Source: Rhizoctonia solani
Lineage: Eukaryota; Basidiomycota; Agaricomycetes; Cantharellales; Ceratobasidiaceae
DNA length: 64,000 nucleotides
Assembly: GCF_016906535.1 (NCBI RefSeq)
Contig: NC_057376.1
Location: forward strand, 1,612,001-1,676,000
Direction of reading: 5' to 3'
Positions 50,070-61,530 of the stretch are shown in pieces (the stretch's first letter is position 1; each line of letters begins with the position of its first letter). The translations under genes and the position numbers were made by a program. Below the pieces are notes generated by a model. It ran no database searches, had not been told where the DNA came from, and was given only the letters and a program-made list of their open reading frames with translations.

Positions 50070-51026
50070 ATGGCTCTACAATCAGATATATCAACTCTCT
50101 CGACACCTGTATCTTCAATTCCTCTATCCACTCGCATGGTCTCATTCTTAGCAACTGCCGGCGCCATGTTAACGACTGAAAATCCGCTGATCTGGAGTTA
50201 CACGCGAGGGGCCGCACATCCGCTAGCAGACATGTCGGGCCCATATTACATATATGGTGCACCTAACGTCAACTTTGCGCCCGGCAAGGCCGTGCTTGGT
50301 GCAACTGAAGACCTCAAAAGCGAGTATAACATCATGTGGTTACGCAGATCTCCACATCAGACTGACTCGGCGCCTATTATTTACACAGCCTCGCCCCTAT
50401 TTTTATTTTCGGGTAAAGTGCTAGGACCAAATGGGGAACCTGTAGAGGCAACGCTGGATCTTTGGCAAGTGAGTTGGTTTTGTTGGTAAATACGGTAGCA
50501 ATATTTCTTATTTAACTCCCAGGCAAATACACGAGGTGAATACTGGCTAAGCGAGTACCGAAACCGAGGCAAAATAACAGTAGATCCGTCTACCGGGAGC
50601 TTTGAGATTCTAACCATTCCTCCGGCTATTTATGCAATTCTGGGTGCCCAACGTGTGGCACATATCCATGGAATTATCACTGCCCCAGGTTATCAGTCGC
50701 TGATTACGCAGATATACCTGTGCCCCAAGAACGAGCCCACGGGGTTTCAGGTTGATTTGTGAGTGAATTTGGAGAGCGTTGGTTTGTTCATCTAAGGGCA
50801 ATTGTGCAGCCTTACTATGATGCGTGGTAATCGCGAGAATATGATCAAGGGATGGTCGATTCCCACAGAAAAAGGTGATAGATACTGGGACTGGCCGCAA
50901 CTCGAGTCGTCTGAAACGGAAACTGTAAAACTTGTGGAAGAGTGGAACAGCCGATTGGCCAGTCAACCCGATGGGTGGAAAATCACATGCGGAGCGTCGC
51001 AGGTGATAACTCTCAATAAGGCATAG
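50070..51026 (+). CDS. Intradiol ring-cleavage dioxygenase-like protein
   Basis: The protocatechuate/catechol dioxygenase fold, which opens aromatic diols with Fe(III). ATG 50070. The family segment GPYYIYGAP holds a Tyr in the position of the first iron ligand; FSGKVLGPNGEPVEATLDLWQ is followed, after a 51-base intron, by ANTRGEYW and RGKITVDPSTGSFEILTIPPAIY. Then AHIHGIITAPGYQSLITQIYL has the His-x-His pair of the metal site (50660-50735). A second intron (50760-50809) leads to a C-terminal exon ending at 51026. About 285 residues, normal for fungal members. No signal peptide. The substrate cannot be told from sequence; the second Tyr ligand is not certain. Confidence 0.88.
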
Positions 51027-51189
51027 AATAGCTGCTCGCAAATACGCATACTGTACTAGGGGTATAGGGTCGCGCAATGCACCCTATCATTTCGATTCTT
51101 CAAATAAATAACGCAGCGTTGAAAGGGAAGCAGACATAGATTCAGGAGCCACGAAATACAGGAAAATACGAAACCGTTACGATTGGAAT

Positions 51190-52305
51190 TTATAACTCAA
51201 TCCCGACAAGAACATAAGCAGGATTGGCAACAAACGGAGGTTTCTTGACGATTTGTCCGCTCAGATAAGTCAACGCATGAACCAAGTCACCTATGCGTCC
51301 TTCAGTATACAATCGCAAGACGAAATGATCTTGTTACTCACCGAGACCTGGCGTATTTTTCTCCAATGCAATCACAAACGCCGTGCACTGCAAGTATTCG
51401 TCGGCAAGGTCCAACAAAGCTGTAACGCTCTCCCGTAACATGAGCGCCTCAGCCCCACGTCCAATTACATAAAGGGTTCTTTCTTGGCCTGGAAGTGAGA
51501 GCACCACACCGTCCCACGTCGAAGCGTCAGGCGTTGCGCCTTGGCGAGATGTGATACGTAGAGCACGGGCATAGGGCAGTGCAGCGCGAGCGGCCTCAGA
51601 GTTAGGAAACAATGTGGCAAGGACTTCGAGAGCTGTCAGAGTGTTGGGATCATTGGACGAGGGACCGTCTTCGGGCGTCTGAGGAGGCGTCTGAAGTTGG
51701 CCAGTGAACTTGGAATGGTGACCGTGGGGCGAGGGGATGTTATGAGATAAATCGGGGCTTGAGTCTGGAGTCAGAGGATATTTGGAAGCATGGTGAGAAT
51801 GAGAGTTGGGAATGGGGCGAGGGAATGAAGTAGAGCTTGGGGATGCGGGTATAGGGAGCGCTGGGGAATTGCGATTCCCGTAGCGCGAGACGTTGGGTTG
51901 CCTGTCACACAACCCAACGACCCACCAGACTTGGTTATATCTGGTGGGCATTTATCCGTAGGAACCCTAAAAACGCCACTGCAAACAAGACCCGCACATG
52001 CGGACAAGAGGGTCAATTTCGAGAAATTGAGAGATTGGGGGTTGATGACTCACCCCTGCCCCGCCAGAGAAGGTAGTGTTGTAGTAATGCAAGTCGGACT
52101 GTGCGCCTTCAATTCGGCACACAGCGAGAACACTGGGAGCAACGTCGGACCCCATCATTCCAACGCTTCGACGATCAGCGTTGCTGCAATCCCAATTCCA
52201 AGTGACGTTAATACTGGTACCTGGGCCCAGGTGACGATGATCTGACACTCACGAGGGGTAAAGACTAGATTCTAAATTGGTGATCGGTTTGGAATTCGAC
52301 ATCAT
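51190..52305 (-). CDS. OAZ: Ornithine decarboxylase antizyme, two reading frames (recoding expected)
   Basis: Antizyme binds ornithine decarboxylase, sends it for degradation and limits polyamine uptake; translation needs polyamine-induced +1 frameshifting. The C-terminal core is clear: TWDGVVLSLPGQERTLYVIG, EALMLRESVTALLDLADEYL, FVIALEK (51345-51500), and after an intron DLVHALTYLSGQIVKKPPF and YVLVGIEL, ending at 51190. It is preceded by a Pro/Ser-rich stretch in the same frame. The first frame starts at ATG 52305 (MMSNSKPITNLESSLYPS), crosses an intron (about 52185-52250) and reads SNADRRSVGMM...YYNTTFSGGAG to a GTGAGT donor at 52053. The two frames are not continuous in either direction. 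A possible shift site is ATA-TAA-C at 51935-51940, but intron choice and assembly errors leave this open. Confidence 0.85.
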
Positions 52306-53069
52306 TGCGTTTTGCCAACTTGGCTCTCGAAACTTGCAGTGAGAAAGTCTGATTGCATCACATCCGTCAGGTGCGACCAGCGGGTAAAATTTGAAGTCGA
52401 CAGTAGCCAAAAGCAGAACATAAACTGAGTGAGCACCGCTTTCAGAAGACCAAACGTTAAATCGACTATTACTTACAGTGAGTGATTGGCTTGCAGTGTT
52501 GTGGAAAAGAACCGGGTGGTATGGCGGACAGGGCGAGAGGGGCCGAGCGCCTACTTAACTACCGTGCTGACACCTCTGTTGTGGTCTGTTTGGAACCGGA
52601 ACAAACGTGCGAGAATATTCACTTTTGTCATTCAGCGCCCTTGCCTCGAGCTTCAGCCAACTGATTCACATCTTTATTGGCTGTATGCGTGGAGCTCGTT
52701 GATCTTCACATGCCATGTGATCAACTGTGAGTTCGTCACATTGTCAAGTGCTGTCACCATGCTATCATCAGCCAAGCCTGGAAGTAAGCCTTGCGTTGGG
52801 TCAACTATTTTGCAACCGCCTTTCTCGGCGCCTATTCTCGGCCGGAGATGCGGATGCAATTAGGGTCTGGAGTCGATCAACAATCCAAACGTCAGACAAG
52901 ACTGTTCTAGGCGACTTACTCGACGAATTCAAGGTGAGTGTAGATCGTTGTGTTGCCGCTGGAGAATGCAAGCAATCTGCCCGTTTTCACGGCCTAAATG
53001 CGCTTGGTATTCGATGGGTGGTTGTATGCTTTCTGGATGGTCAGAAAACTGACTTTGACTTAGTGAAAA
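52306..53069. promoter_or_regulatory. Divergent promoter and leaders, antizyme / RPS2
   Basis: 764 bases between divergent start codons. No further gene is supported. The right part contains the RPS2 leader with the intron listed separately. Confidence 0.45.
52934..53063 (+). other. Probable 5' UTR intron of RPS2
   Basis: A GTGAGT donor follows AATTCAAG, and a TTTGACTTAG acceptor lies seven bases before the RPS2 ATG. At 130 bases it is about twice the usual intron length here. Leader introns are common in fungal ribosomal protein genes. I looked for C/D or H/ACA snoRNA boxes and found none convincing. Confidence 0.5.
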
Positions 53070-53970
53070 ATGGCCGACGCTGCACCTCGTGGACGTGGTG
53101 GATTTGGACGTGGACGCGGCGGTGACCGTGGCCGTGGTGGACGTCGTGGCCCTCGCCGTGGTGGCCGCAAGGATGATGACAAGGAGTGGTGAGTCTCTTG
53201 CGTAATTCACACTCAGACTCTGTTGAGCCGTAAATCCCATAGGGTCCCCGTCACCAAGCTGGGCCGTCTAGTCAAGGACGGAAAGATCAAGTCGATGGAA
53301 GAAATCTACCTGTTCTCTCTGCCCATCAAGGAGTACCAAATTGTCGACTTCTTCCTCCCTACCCTCAAGGATGAAGTCATGAAGATCATGCCCGTCCAAA
53401 AGCAAACTCGTGCTGGTCAGCGCACCCGTTTCAAGGCATTCGTTGCCATTGGAGACTTTGACGGTCACGTTGGCCTCGGTGTCAAGTGCGCAAAGGAAGT
53501 CGCAACTGCCATTCGCGGCGCTATCATTGCTGCCAAGCTTTCCGTTGTTCCCGTCCGACGAGGCTACTGGGGTGCCAGCCTCGGTGACCCCCATACTGTG
53601 CCTTCCAAGGTCAGCGGAAAGGTAGGCTCAGTCATGTGCCGACTTATCCCCGCTCCCCGTGGTACTGGTATCGTTGCTGCGCCTGCGTCCAAGCGCCTGC
53701 TTCAGCTTGCCGGTGTTCAGGATGTCTACACTCAGGCCAAGGGAAGCACCGCGACCATGGGTAACTTCTTGAAGGCGACTTTCGTTGCGGTATGTAAAAT
53801 CCATTGTATTCATTTTGAAGATATATTAATTTCAACTGGATTACTAGATTTCCACCACCTACCGCTTCGTTACTCCTGATCTCTGGAGGCAAATCCCTCT
53901 CTCCAAAACTCCCTACGAAGAATTCTCCGGTCATCTTGCTCTCGCCGGCAAGAAGTCCGCATTGTACTAG
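53070..53970 (+). CDS. RPS2: Cytosolic 40S ribosomal protein S2 (uS5)
   Basis: Part of the small ribosomal subunit near the decoding site. ATG 53070 encodes [11 protein letters not shown] and an Arg/Gly-rich (RGG) N terminus of about 35 residues, a typical target of arginine methylation. An intron (53190-53241) then joins to [40 protein letters not shown] and [16 protein letters not shown]. Further on are [39 protein letters not shown] and GRYTAG-unrelated core strands with TVAPRG-like [15 protein letters not shown]. The last intron (53791-53848) joins to [14 protein letters not shown] and the C terminus KKSALY, stop at 53970. No defect seen. Codon use is biased towards C-ending codons, as in highly expressed genes. 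Confidence 0.96.
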
Positions 53971-54122
53971 ATTCATATGTCTATCTCCTGAGAGTTGTAG
54001 GATTCGTGTCGAGACGTGTATTTGGTTTAACTTGCACTTCAATTGCATCATTTTTACTTTGAACTTCAATTGTGGGAGGCAGTGTGATAAATTACACTAG
54101 CTAAAAGTGGATGGAGCACTTC

Positions 54123-56489
54123 TCATCCCGACCAAGATTCAATTTCATCCCGATCACCTTCGTCCACGACGGTCTGGTCCTTCAGTTCAACGACGTCCTT
54201 TGGGTATTCTTTGAACCGCTTCTCGAATAACGCAGCAAAAGGACTAGGTCTAACACGTTTAGGGGGGCGTGACACAAACTTTGGCGATCGTCTATTGAAC
54301 CTTGATTGGTCTCTGTCGGGAGCTATTGCTTCAGCAGTGAGACTACGCCGAGAGGCTTTCATCGGGAAAGGTTGGATCTTCGGGTTCTTCTCAGGGGGCC
54401 CGATCTCATTAACGGAGAGCGAATTGTTTATTTCTGCTGCAGAACGCTCGACGTCGGGACTTGAAAAGATGCTGGGGCTTCATGTTGTTCCATCGTCCCA
54501 TCCTCACTATCAGATGGCTCGCCCGCGGCCAATGTATCACATTCCGCTTGCATAGCTTCGTATTCGGAGAGAAGTGATCTGTCATCATCGAAGCAACTGG
54601 AACTATCCTCAATTTGTGATTCGTTCTCTGGGCCTTCTGCATATATAGATTCTGTTAACTCCGGACGATTGCCAAGAGCCGCTTGGCCTAGATCTTCGTT
54701 GCTGCGATCTGCATTGAATGAATTAACCGGGAAAACGGCCCGGGTACTAGTAGTGTAATGTCCCGATCTACCAGTAGCTGAAGTCTTGTCTAGTTCAGGT
54801 CCATACAGCTATCGGGATCAGTATTTTTGTATAGGGATGAACCGCGCTAGGTGGATATTATCATGTCCAAAGGGTTCGCAACTTTCGGTTGGTTGGTCAT
54901 GCTGGACTATCGACGTTTTTCGAGGGGTCGACTGGGAGAATGGACATATTGGGTTGCCGGGGAACTAGCTGCCCACACCACTTCTGGTACGTTGGCATAT
55001 TCTATGGATTGCTGGTATGCCGAGCCTTCATCTCCAGAGCTACTCATGTGATCGGCCACAACTGTAGCATAGGCCAGAAGCTTGGATTTGTATATGTCTG
55101 ATGAGGCCAATCTTGGTTGGAAATGTGGTTGGAGTATAACTTCTCGTCCAGGCGTCTAAAGTCATAGTGATAATAAGCCACGCGAACCCATGTTAAGGAT
55201 CCGGTATACGTACTCCAAATTGGCCAAATTGGCCACGTATGGCACTCGAACTTGATGTATTACAAGAGGCGGAAGATAATATATATGGTGAAGGCTCTCT
55301 ACTCCCCACTAGGGCATCCAAAGGGAATTCTCTGAACGATCGAGCTGGGCTGCTGGGATACATTGGTATACCAAACGGATGCTTTGTGCACAAAGTGTCA
55401 TGGGTCTCATCCGCTTCTGGCTCTAAGACGTTGTTATGAGTTGGTGTGTGAGATATTATATCGTCTGGTGGCCCAATATGGGGTACTGGGGTGGTCGCAA
55501 TCAGGGGGAATGGATAAGCTCTGGGTGAAAACAGCGAAGATGACATTCTTTGAGGTGTTTCGAGCTGCGATGAGGCCCTAAGGATAGGTGGTACTGGCTT
55601 GGAATCGGAAGATTCAACGCCGGCCCAGTGTGCAGGGTTATTGTTTTTGTCATCAAAGTCGTTTAATGGTACGATTACATCTTGGTAATGGTCTTCGTAG
55701 GTTGGTTCAACGAATGTCGGCGGAGCAAAAGGGATCGACGATAGATTCATGTATCTTCTATTTCTAGGTTGTTCTTGTTGCACTGCATCCGGCAAAGCTG
55801 TAAATCGTAGGGTGCTAGGTGCTCGTGAGGACTAGGCGCCTTGTAAGCGAACGGATTATCATCATCACTCAGGTCAGAGCCCATGGACTGCGTGACTGCG
55901 TGGCCATCCGTTGCGTCCCTTACGGGGTGTTTCTTCGACAATGCGTCAAAAGTGTCCGCTAGCCACGACGGAATGTTCCTTTTGGCTAAGGTAGCTGATA
56001 AATAACGGAACGAGTGTATGCACAAAGCTACCTACTCTATCAGCATCTTCTCTACGCAAAATTTTTATATTTCCAGGTCTATATCAAATTGAACAAGGAG
56101 AGCCGATGTATATTGTACTTGCTGTACATACCTCGTTCTGAACCAAATATTCCTCCCCACGGTTACGTTGATTGTATCGAGAGATATGGAAAATCGTTCT
56201 GCGGTGCATTTCCGCTTCTGGAAGACGTCCTGAAGGTAAGTTTTGGGCGTTTGGCCGGTGCTCGGGGTCGGATGGTGGAGTTTCTGAAAGTTTGAATGGC
56301 TAGGAGAGGTGCATAGAATTGAAAAAGGCCTGGACTGACCTTGCTGTTGGATATGACGCCTCGCCACATTTGTATTGATTTACACGAACGTTGCTTTTTT
56401 TGGTATATCCTACACATATTAACTGAATTCCTGGATTTATGTCTAGTTACGCTGAACCTACCTTGGTCTTCCACGAGAACCTGGAACAT
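54123..56489 (-). CDS. Unrecognised Ser/acidic-rich protein
   Basis: I do not recognise the family. The model starts at Met 56489 (MFQVLVEDQ) before a GTAGGT donor, though this first exon is weak. Better supported exons on the minus strand: YQKKQRSCKSIQMWRGVISN (about 56390), TGQTPKTYLQDVFQKRKC (56255), TLAKRNIPSWLADTFDALSKK (55990) with SDLSDDDNPFAYKAPSP, and a long exon 55195-55785 with RYMNLSSIPFAPPTFVEPTY and REPSPYILSSAS. An acidic exon follows (54490-54655) with ESQIEDSSSCFDDDRSLLSEY, and the C-terminal exon has RRSLTAEAIAPDRDQSRFNR and KRVRPSPFAALFEKRF, ending at 54123. The basic KRVR stretch and acidic Ser clusters suggest a nuclear phosphoprotein; that is inference. The frame slips by one base at about 54462-54465 and perhaps at 55796. 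Convergent with RPS2. Confidence 0.5.
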
Positions 56490-58639
56490 TCGGCGCAGCG
56501 CGGGAAGGCATGTGGTAGATCCTTACCAGAGAGAATGAATAAGATTATAACAGGTAGCTTATTGGTCAAGCCACCCCAAAATGCGAGCTGATTGGTATGT
56601 AAGTAGTAGGGATGAGAGAAAGGTCACGTGGGGCGTTTGAAGAACGATCTGATGAACTTCTAATTGGAGATACCGTCGGCGTGCCTGTTTGATCGCCTGA
56701 TATTCGTCGTTACAACACCCAAAAACAAATGACATCAATTTCATCATTGTCGCGCCAAACGCCTAGTGTTGTTCATTTGTTCCCTTTCTGGTATCTAATG
56801 TAATCATACGGGTCGGATCGAATTCGAATTTGTATGCCCATTGTGTTTTCGGAAAATGATCTACAGAAACACACTGAATAGCAATTCCTCGCTAGAATCA
56901 ATCGCATGGCTGGGCTGGAGGAGGATAAAAGCTGGCAAACCTTCTCGGTTGATAAATTTGGGCATTGAATTCGGTAGCTGTTTGAGTCTAAAGGCCAATC
57001 GCATTTAAACCTCTTGGTATTGGCCTCTAAACTTACCAGTAACGTAGCCAGGAAATTATTCAGATATGACACCTCTAAATATTTGAATCACTCACCGTTG
57101 GGTTATTGGTTATCTTGTTTACCATTCGCATAAACGCCTTAAACTCACAGCTAATCTTCTACTATGAGTCACCAGGCATAGTTGATTCCTGAGAGTTCTG
57201 GATCGACTACTTTCAAATTATTTTACATCGTATAGTATACTTGAAAATTCGCTAGCTTCTGTAAGAACCCAGTCGTGCCGTCATACTTATGCTTTTGTTT
57301 ACTCACCATATTGTAGTCTGTAACCAGTGAGAACGAGGGAACTCACTAAAGACGCGAAGATAGAGCAACGCTATGGATACATGAGAAACACGAGAATCTA
57401 ATATAAGAAGACGGAGACATATCTTAACGAGTGGCGGACACAAGTTGAGGAGTCGATACATAACACAAACACATATATATGAGAATGACAGACCGAAACA
57501 ATCTTCTAAATCCTGGGTTTAACAGGCGCATATACCGAGGAGGCTCTGCCTACTTGACCTTCCCACAACAACTATGTACGCATATAGAATAAACCACTAC
57601 AGCTTGACGTGTCGAGGACATACAATCCTCAAGTGCTTGCTGCAATGGTATTGATAATCCCGGTGGCGTTAAATGGTAGTTCATTTAAACAAATATACGG
57701 GGAGAGGCGGTACTCCAGGGCCATATCTCCTGGAGTCACCTAAAATCGTGATCATATACATGCAACTATTAAACATATGCATTGCGAATACAAGTGTTTC
57801 GGCTGATTGCTCGGGTCCTACAGAATTAGCTTGAGGACTCGGATCATTCTCACGTTCTTCTATTTATACTCATATGTATATAAACGGATTATTATGCACA
57901 AATCAATTACTCCAAAAGATAATTATAATGAATAACAAGAACCCGTTCTAAATGTACGCTTCATTACATGTACCGGTCTGCGGATTTCCCGTGCGCTCGT
58001 TCCAGCTGGTTCCTCACCTTTTCTGCGGAAATGTACGAAGATCCGCAGGTAATCTACAAAACAATTAATATTGCAAAGGTACCGTTTTTTTCTTATAACG
58101 GCACTATGGTACTTCCGCAGAAATGTACCGGAGCGCAAAAATAAATACATAGTAAAACTAAAAAAACCAAGGGCGCGGAACAATGTGTGTATAATATATC
58201 GAATCACGATGCGAGTCATATGCTCTTTTTTTCGTCGTATTTAAGAAGATGGACATGCACTTTATGCGATTCTGAGGCGTGGATCGATACACTTGGCTCT
58301 CACCCCATGCTCGCTCGTTCTATGCTCCTTTTGAAGGATTTTATTGCCGTCTAGTCAATAGGATGAATGGAACATCACCTTCAGCCACTTCGGTTGGAAC
58401 CCATCAGCGAGTATGGAACGAAAGTCGACTATAATGGCTGGGTAGGCATTCAATCTCACGTACTGAAAGTGGTGCACATAGAAAATTCTATACAATATTA
58501 GATTCGAAATCCAATTCTTAAGTTTTATCAGACAACAGTGCCAGGATATCGCGAATATGCTATATTAACAAGATGTTTAAAACCGTAAAAGACCCTAAAC
58601 GAATGAATATGTGTTGATAATATTAGTCCAAATGCAGTT
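56490..58639. other. Long AT-rich gene-free stretch
   Basis: 2.1 kb without a supported gene. Short open frames show no motifs and poor codon structure. An inverted repeat around 58021-58122 is listed separately and may mark a decayed small transposon. Confidence 0.45.
58021..58122. repeat. 10-bp perfect inverted repeat, possible transposon relic
   Basis: TTCTGCGGAA at 58021-58030 and TTCCGCAGAA at 58113-58122 are exact inverse complements, and each is followed by ATGTAC. Related ATGTACCGG copies lie at about 57967 and 58124. The repeats sit in an AT-rich, gene-free stretch. This could be a remnant of a small inverted-repeat element; no target-site duplication was found. Confidence 0.35.
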
Positions 58640-60520
58640 CTAGAGATAAATATAGCACAAAGTATCGCCGGTTGTGTCAAGAACATCACCGATGGTAACA
58701 GGCTTGTACATTCCTATAAAAAATAATGAGACCAATCGCGATCATCTTCCGATTATAAAACTACGCACCAGCGTAGGGATAACGGTTGAAGCATCTTGCC
58801 AAGGGGCAGCCCCGTTAGGATATAAATCGGGACTGGTCAAGTTCTATCAAATCCACTTAGCACACATAGGTCTCACGGCTAGGCCAAATCACTCACTCGC
58901 ACGCTTCCACCAGCAAAAGCCTTCTGGTTCTTGGGGTTGAGCTTTTGCCACCATAACCTATGTTCTAGAATTGGATGGGTTAGTTGGGAGTCCTCTATGT
59001 GTCTGTGACCTACTCCATGATGAAGGAAGAACATAGGCTCGTTAGGCGAAATGGTTGGAGCTCCACTGAAAGGGCATTGTGCAGAGTAGCGTTCTTTGGG
59101 CATAGTCCACCCAAATCACTGGAAGCATCTCAGAGTTATGGTATGTGTGTACTCGATAGACATACCCTCCAAGAATCATGTGGACCGATGTATGCATTGA
59201 TTGAGCCTATGCTCCGATGAGTGTTATACTTTGGAAATGAGATCAGTAGCTTACCTGCTCCATATAATATGGAATTTCTTAAAGTCGCCAGTGGGTTGTG
59301 CCAGAAGTTTAAGGACCTCTCCCAAGGTGAACGTAAGATTGGCTCCTTTGAATGTATCATAGGGATAAAGCGAGGGATCAACTCCTGGAGGGGCCATGTA
59401 TGGGAAGGGGACGTATTTGCGCCGCAAACGGTGGGGGCTGTCAATGGAGTTCAGCTGGGTGATTTAGGTTTGGAACAGAAGACTTACGCTGGATAAGCAA
59501 ATGTCAAATTTTGGAATCCACCATCCTTGACGGTGTAATCGCTGCGCACATCCCAGCATCAACGTCATTCGTGAGTGGCTAACACGACGGAACCTACTCA
59601 TTCGCATCTCCCCAAGTTCCTAGGCCCCAAGTTTTGTCAGAGTTGAAAATCGAGCTTTTCTCGAAATTTGCGGTGTCTTTAGTCAAATAAGTCCCCGGAC
59701 CTGATATAGGTACTGCATTAAGCTTACCAAATTCCCAGGCTAGATGCGTCGAGTTTCAAGACCTTTAGTTTAGCTCTGATTGTCAAATAAAAAACGTACC
59801 CCAATCTATCAACTCTTGTTAGTGACCTGCTTGTGCCTTAGTTCAGTTGACTCACATGGTGTAACCCCTTTGTACCCGCACTGCGTCCGTAGAGCATCGG
59901 TCCAAGATTGGAGATACCATCTATGGAGTCAAACATAAATCTCAGAATAATTATGTCTTTTACTGACGAACCTATGCCAAGGGAGGAAAAGTCCCGTATT
60001 ATGAATGACAGCTAATCACGGATAAAGGAAAGAATCAGCATTCAACGAAGTATGCAGTTGTCAAAATACGAACGATTGAGATTCATATGACTGAGGAAAG
60101 TAAGTCAGAGCAAGTTCACAGTCATTTTGTGGAAAGCTTACACATATGTGAGCTCATCCTGATACGAAGAAGATTTGCTAACAGGTACAATCTAGATTCA
60201 CATGAGATTACACTAATTGGGTCACTTGAATCGATAGAGGATCCATACCTGATCATAATACTGGTACTTGCTCAAGTCGATTGGGGGCTTAAGTTTGCCT
60301 GAGGCAGGCTTCTTGTTGAGGCACTGATTACCGGTCTATTCAGTTACAGGATCACCAAAGATTGTGAATACCGGCTCACATTGACTGCTCGGATCCACTC
60401 GGCTTGTTCAGCTTTAGAGAAACGACGCCACTCTTTGCGTATCTCAGGGTTCTTGCATTTACTGGCAAGAGATGCAGGTAGTAGAGCAACGAGAACCAGG
60501 GTAGTGAATGAAAGTCTCAT
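58640..60520 (-). CDS. Secreted tyrosinase (type-3 copper), short form
   Basis: Oxidises monophenols and diphenols to quinones (melanin-type chemistry). The Met at 60520 starts a signal peptide (MRLSFTTLVLVALLPASLA), then CKNPEIRKEWRRFSKAEQAE, the usual start of short secreted tyrosinases. KPPIDLSKYQYYDQ and DELTYVHMNLN follow. The CuA site continues as HNTGLFLPWHR joined to WYLQSWTDALRTQCGYKGVTP (59880-60030). Next come TKDTANFEKSSIFNSD, TWGLGTWGDAN, YTVKDGGFQNL, YPAPHRLRRKYVPFPYMAPP and TFTLGEVLKLLAQPTGDF (59300). The CuB block has EPMFFLHHG (about 59030) and, across an intron, LWWQKLNPKNQKAFAGGS. The C terminus GAAPWQDASTVIPTLV and MYKPVTIGDVLDTTGDTLCY ends at 58640. The CuB exon junction does not splice cleanly in frame, so a base may be missing there. 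Confidence 0.88.
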
Positions 60521-61530
60521 TGCGTTGGGATGGATTAAGGGTGGATGGAGAGGCGGTTTAGCACAGGGCTACACAACAGGGGGAGAACTACTGTAAAACG
60601 AGGAAGTAGTTGGAGAGATATACCCTCCCAGTGAAAAAATATCATCCGAAACTCGAGCTAAATCGATGCCGAGCTTTGAGGCGAGTGCGATCGCAAAACA
60701 TGGACCCATCAGCGGTAGCGAGGAACGACAAGGAACACTGGGTAGGTAGTGCCAACAACCCTTCAAGCCCCCATTTAGAAAAAGTGGCATAAAGTTGAAT
60801 GGTTGTGCAGGAAATCCCGAGCCACGCCGATGGACAAGATCCTGGGCGTGCGAGGAACTTGGGATCTTCAGGAGTAACCGAGGCGGGTTACCGCAGAAAG
60901 AATTAGCTGGCAGATAATCACCATGTTCAACCACATGAGATTGTCTTCTCAGCACACTATTTCCAGAAAAAAAATCGTATCTCCGACCAAAATTCTTGAC
61001 TTCGAATAATAGTGATGTTTCGCATATACACATGCGTTCGCAAATCAAACCTTTATTTGCCACCGTGCCTATCACGACCTTGATGGCAATTAATGTAAAT
61101 TGGCTACAGACAGAGATGTATAATGCAGACCCGGCAGCTCACGTCATAAAATCGATGATAGACTCAAAAAAGCCGATCCGTTGATCGATGTACTCCTTGT
61201 CTGACAATCTGTCCCAGGTTCAGTAGCCCACCGCAGCGCGTAGCGTGGGTCGGTCTTGGAAGTTGGTGTCTAGATGCCGAATCATTCGGATCACACGTAC
61301 CCTGTGGCTGGAAAATCCCCGAGAAGACACAGAAGTCGGCTATAGCACATATACGCAGCAAGTCGATTTGCCACCCAAGAAACAGGGCTTACATAATAGA
61401 TCACACGTATCCATTCCATTTTTGCATTGAGTCCGAAGCAACTGCAATTCTGAACCCCAATGGATTTTTACGTCTCCAGTAACGATGCTGATCTCTGTGA
61501 TGTCGTTACACCGACAAAGCAATATAGACA
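60521..61530. promoter_or_regulatory. Divergent upstream region, tyrosinase / DUF6534 gene
   Basis: About 1 kb between two divergent genes. A 168-codon open frame on the minus strand (60569-61075) shows no motif and is not supported. No promoter element stands out. Confidence 0.4.

Noticed and set aside
57923..58219. 98-codon open frame on the minus strand
   Set aside because: Rich in Phe, Ile and Arg with no motif; it overlaps the inverted repeat and has no splice partners.
60569..61075. 168-codon open frame upstream of the tyrosinase
   Set aside because: No recognisable domain, mixed composition, and it lies in the promoter region of two divergent genes.
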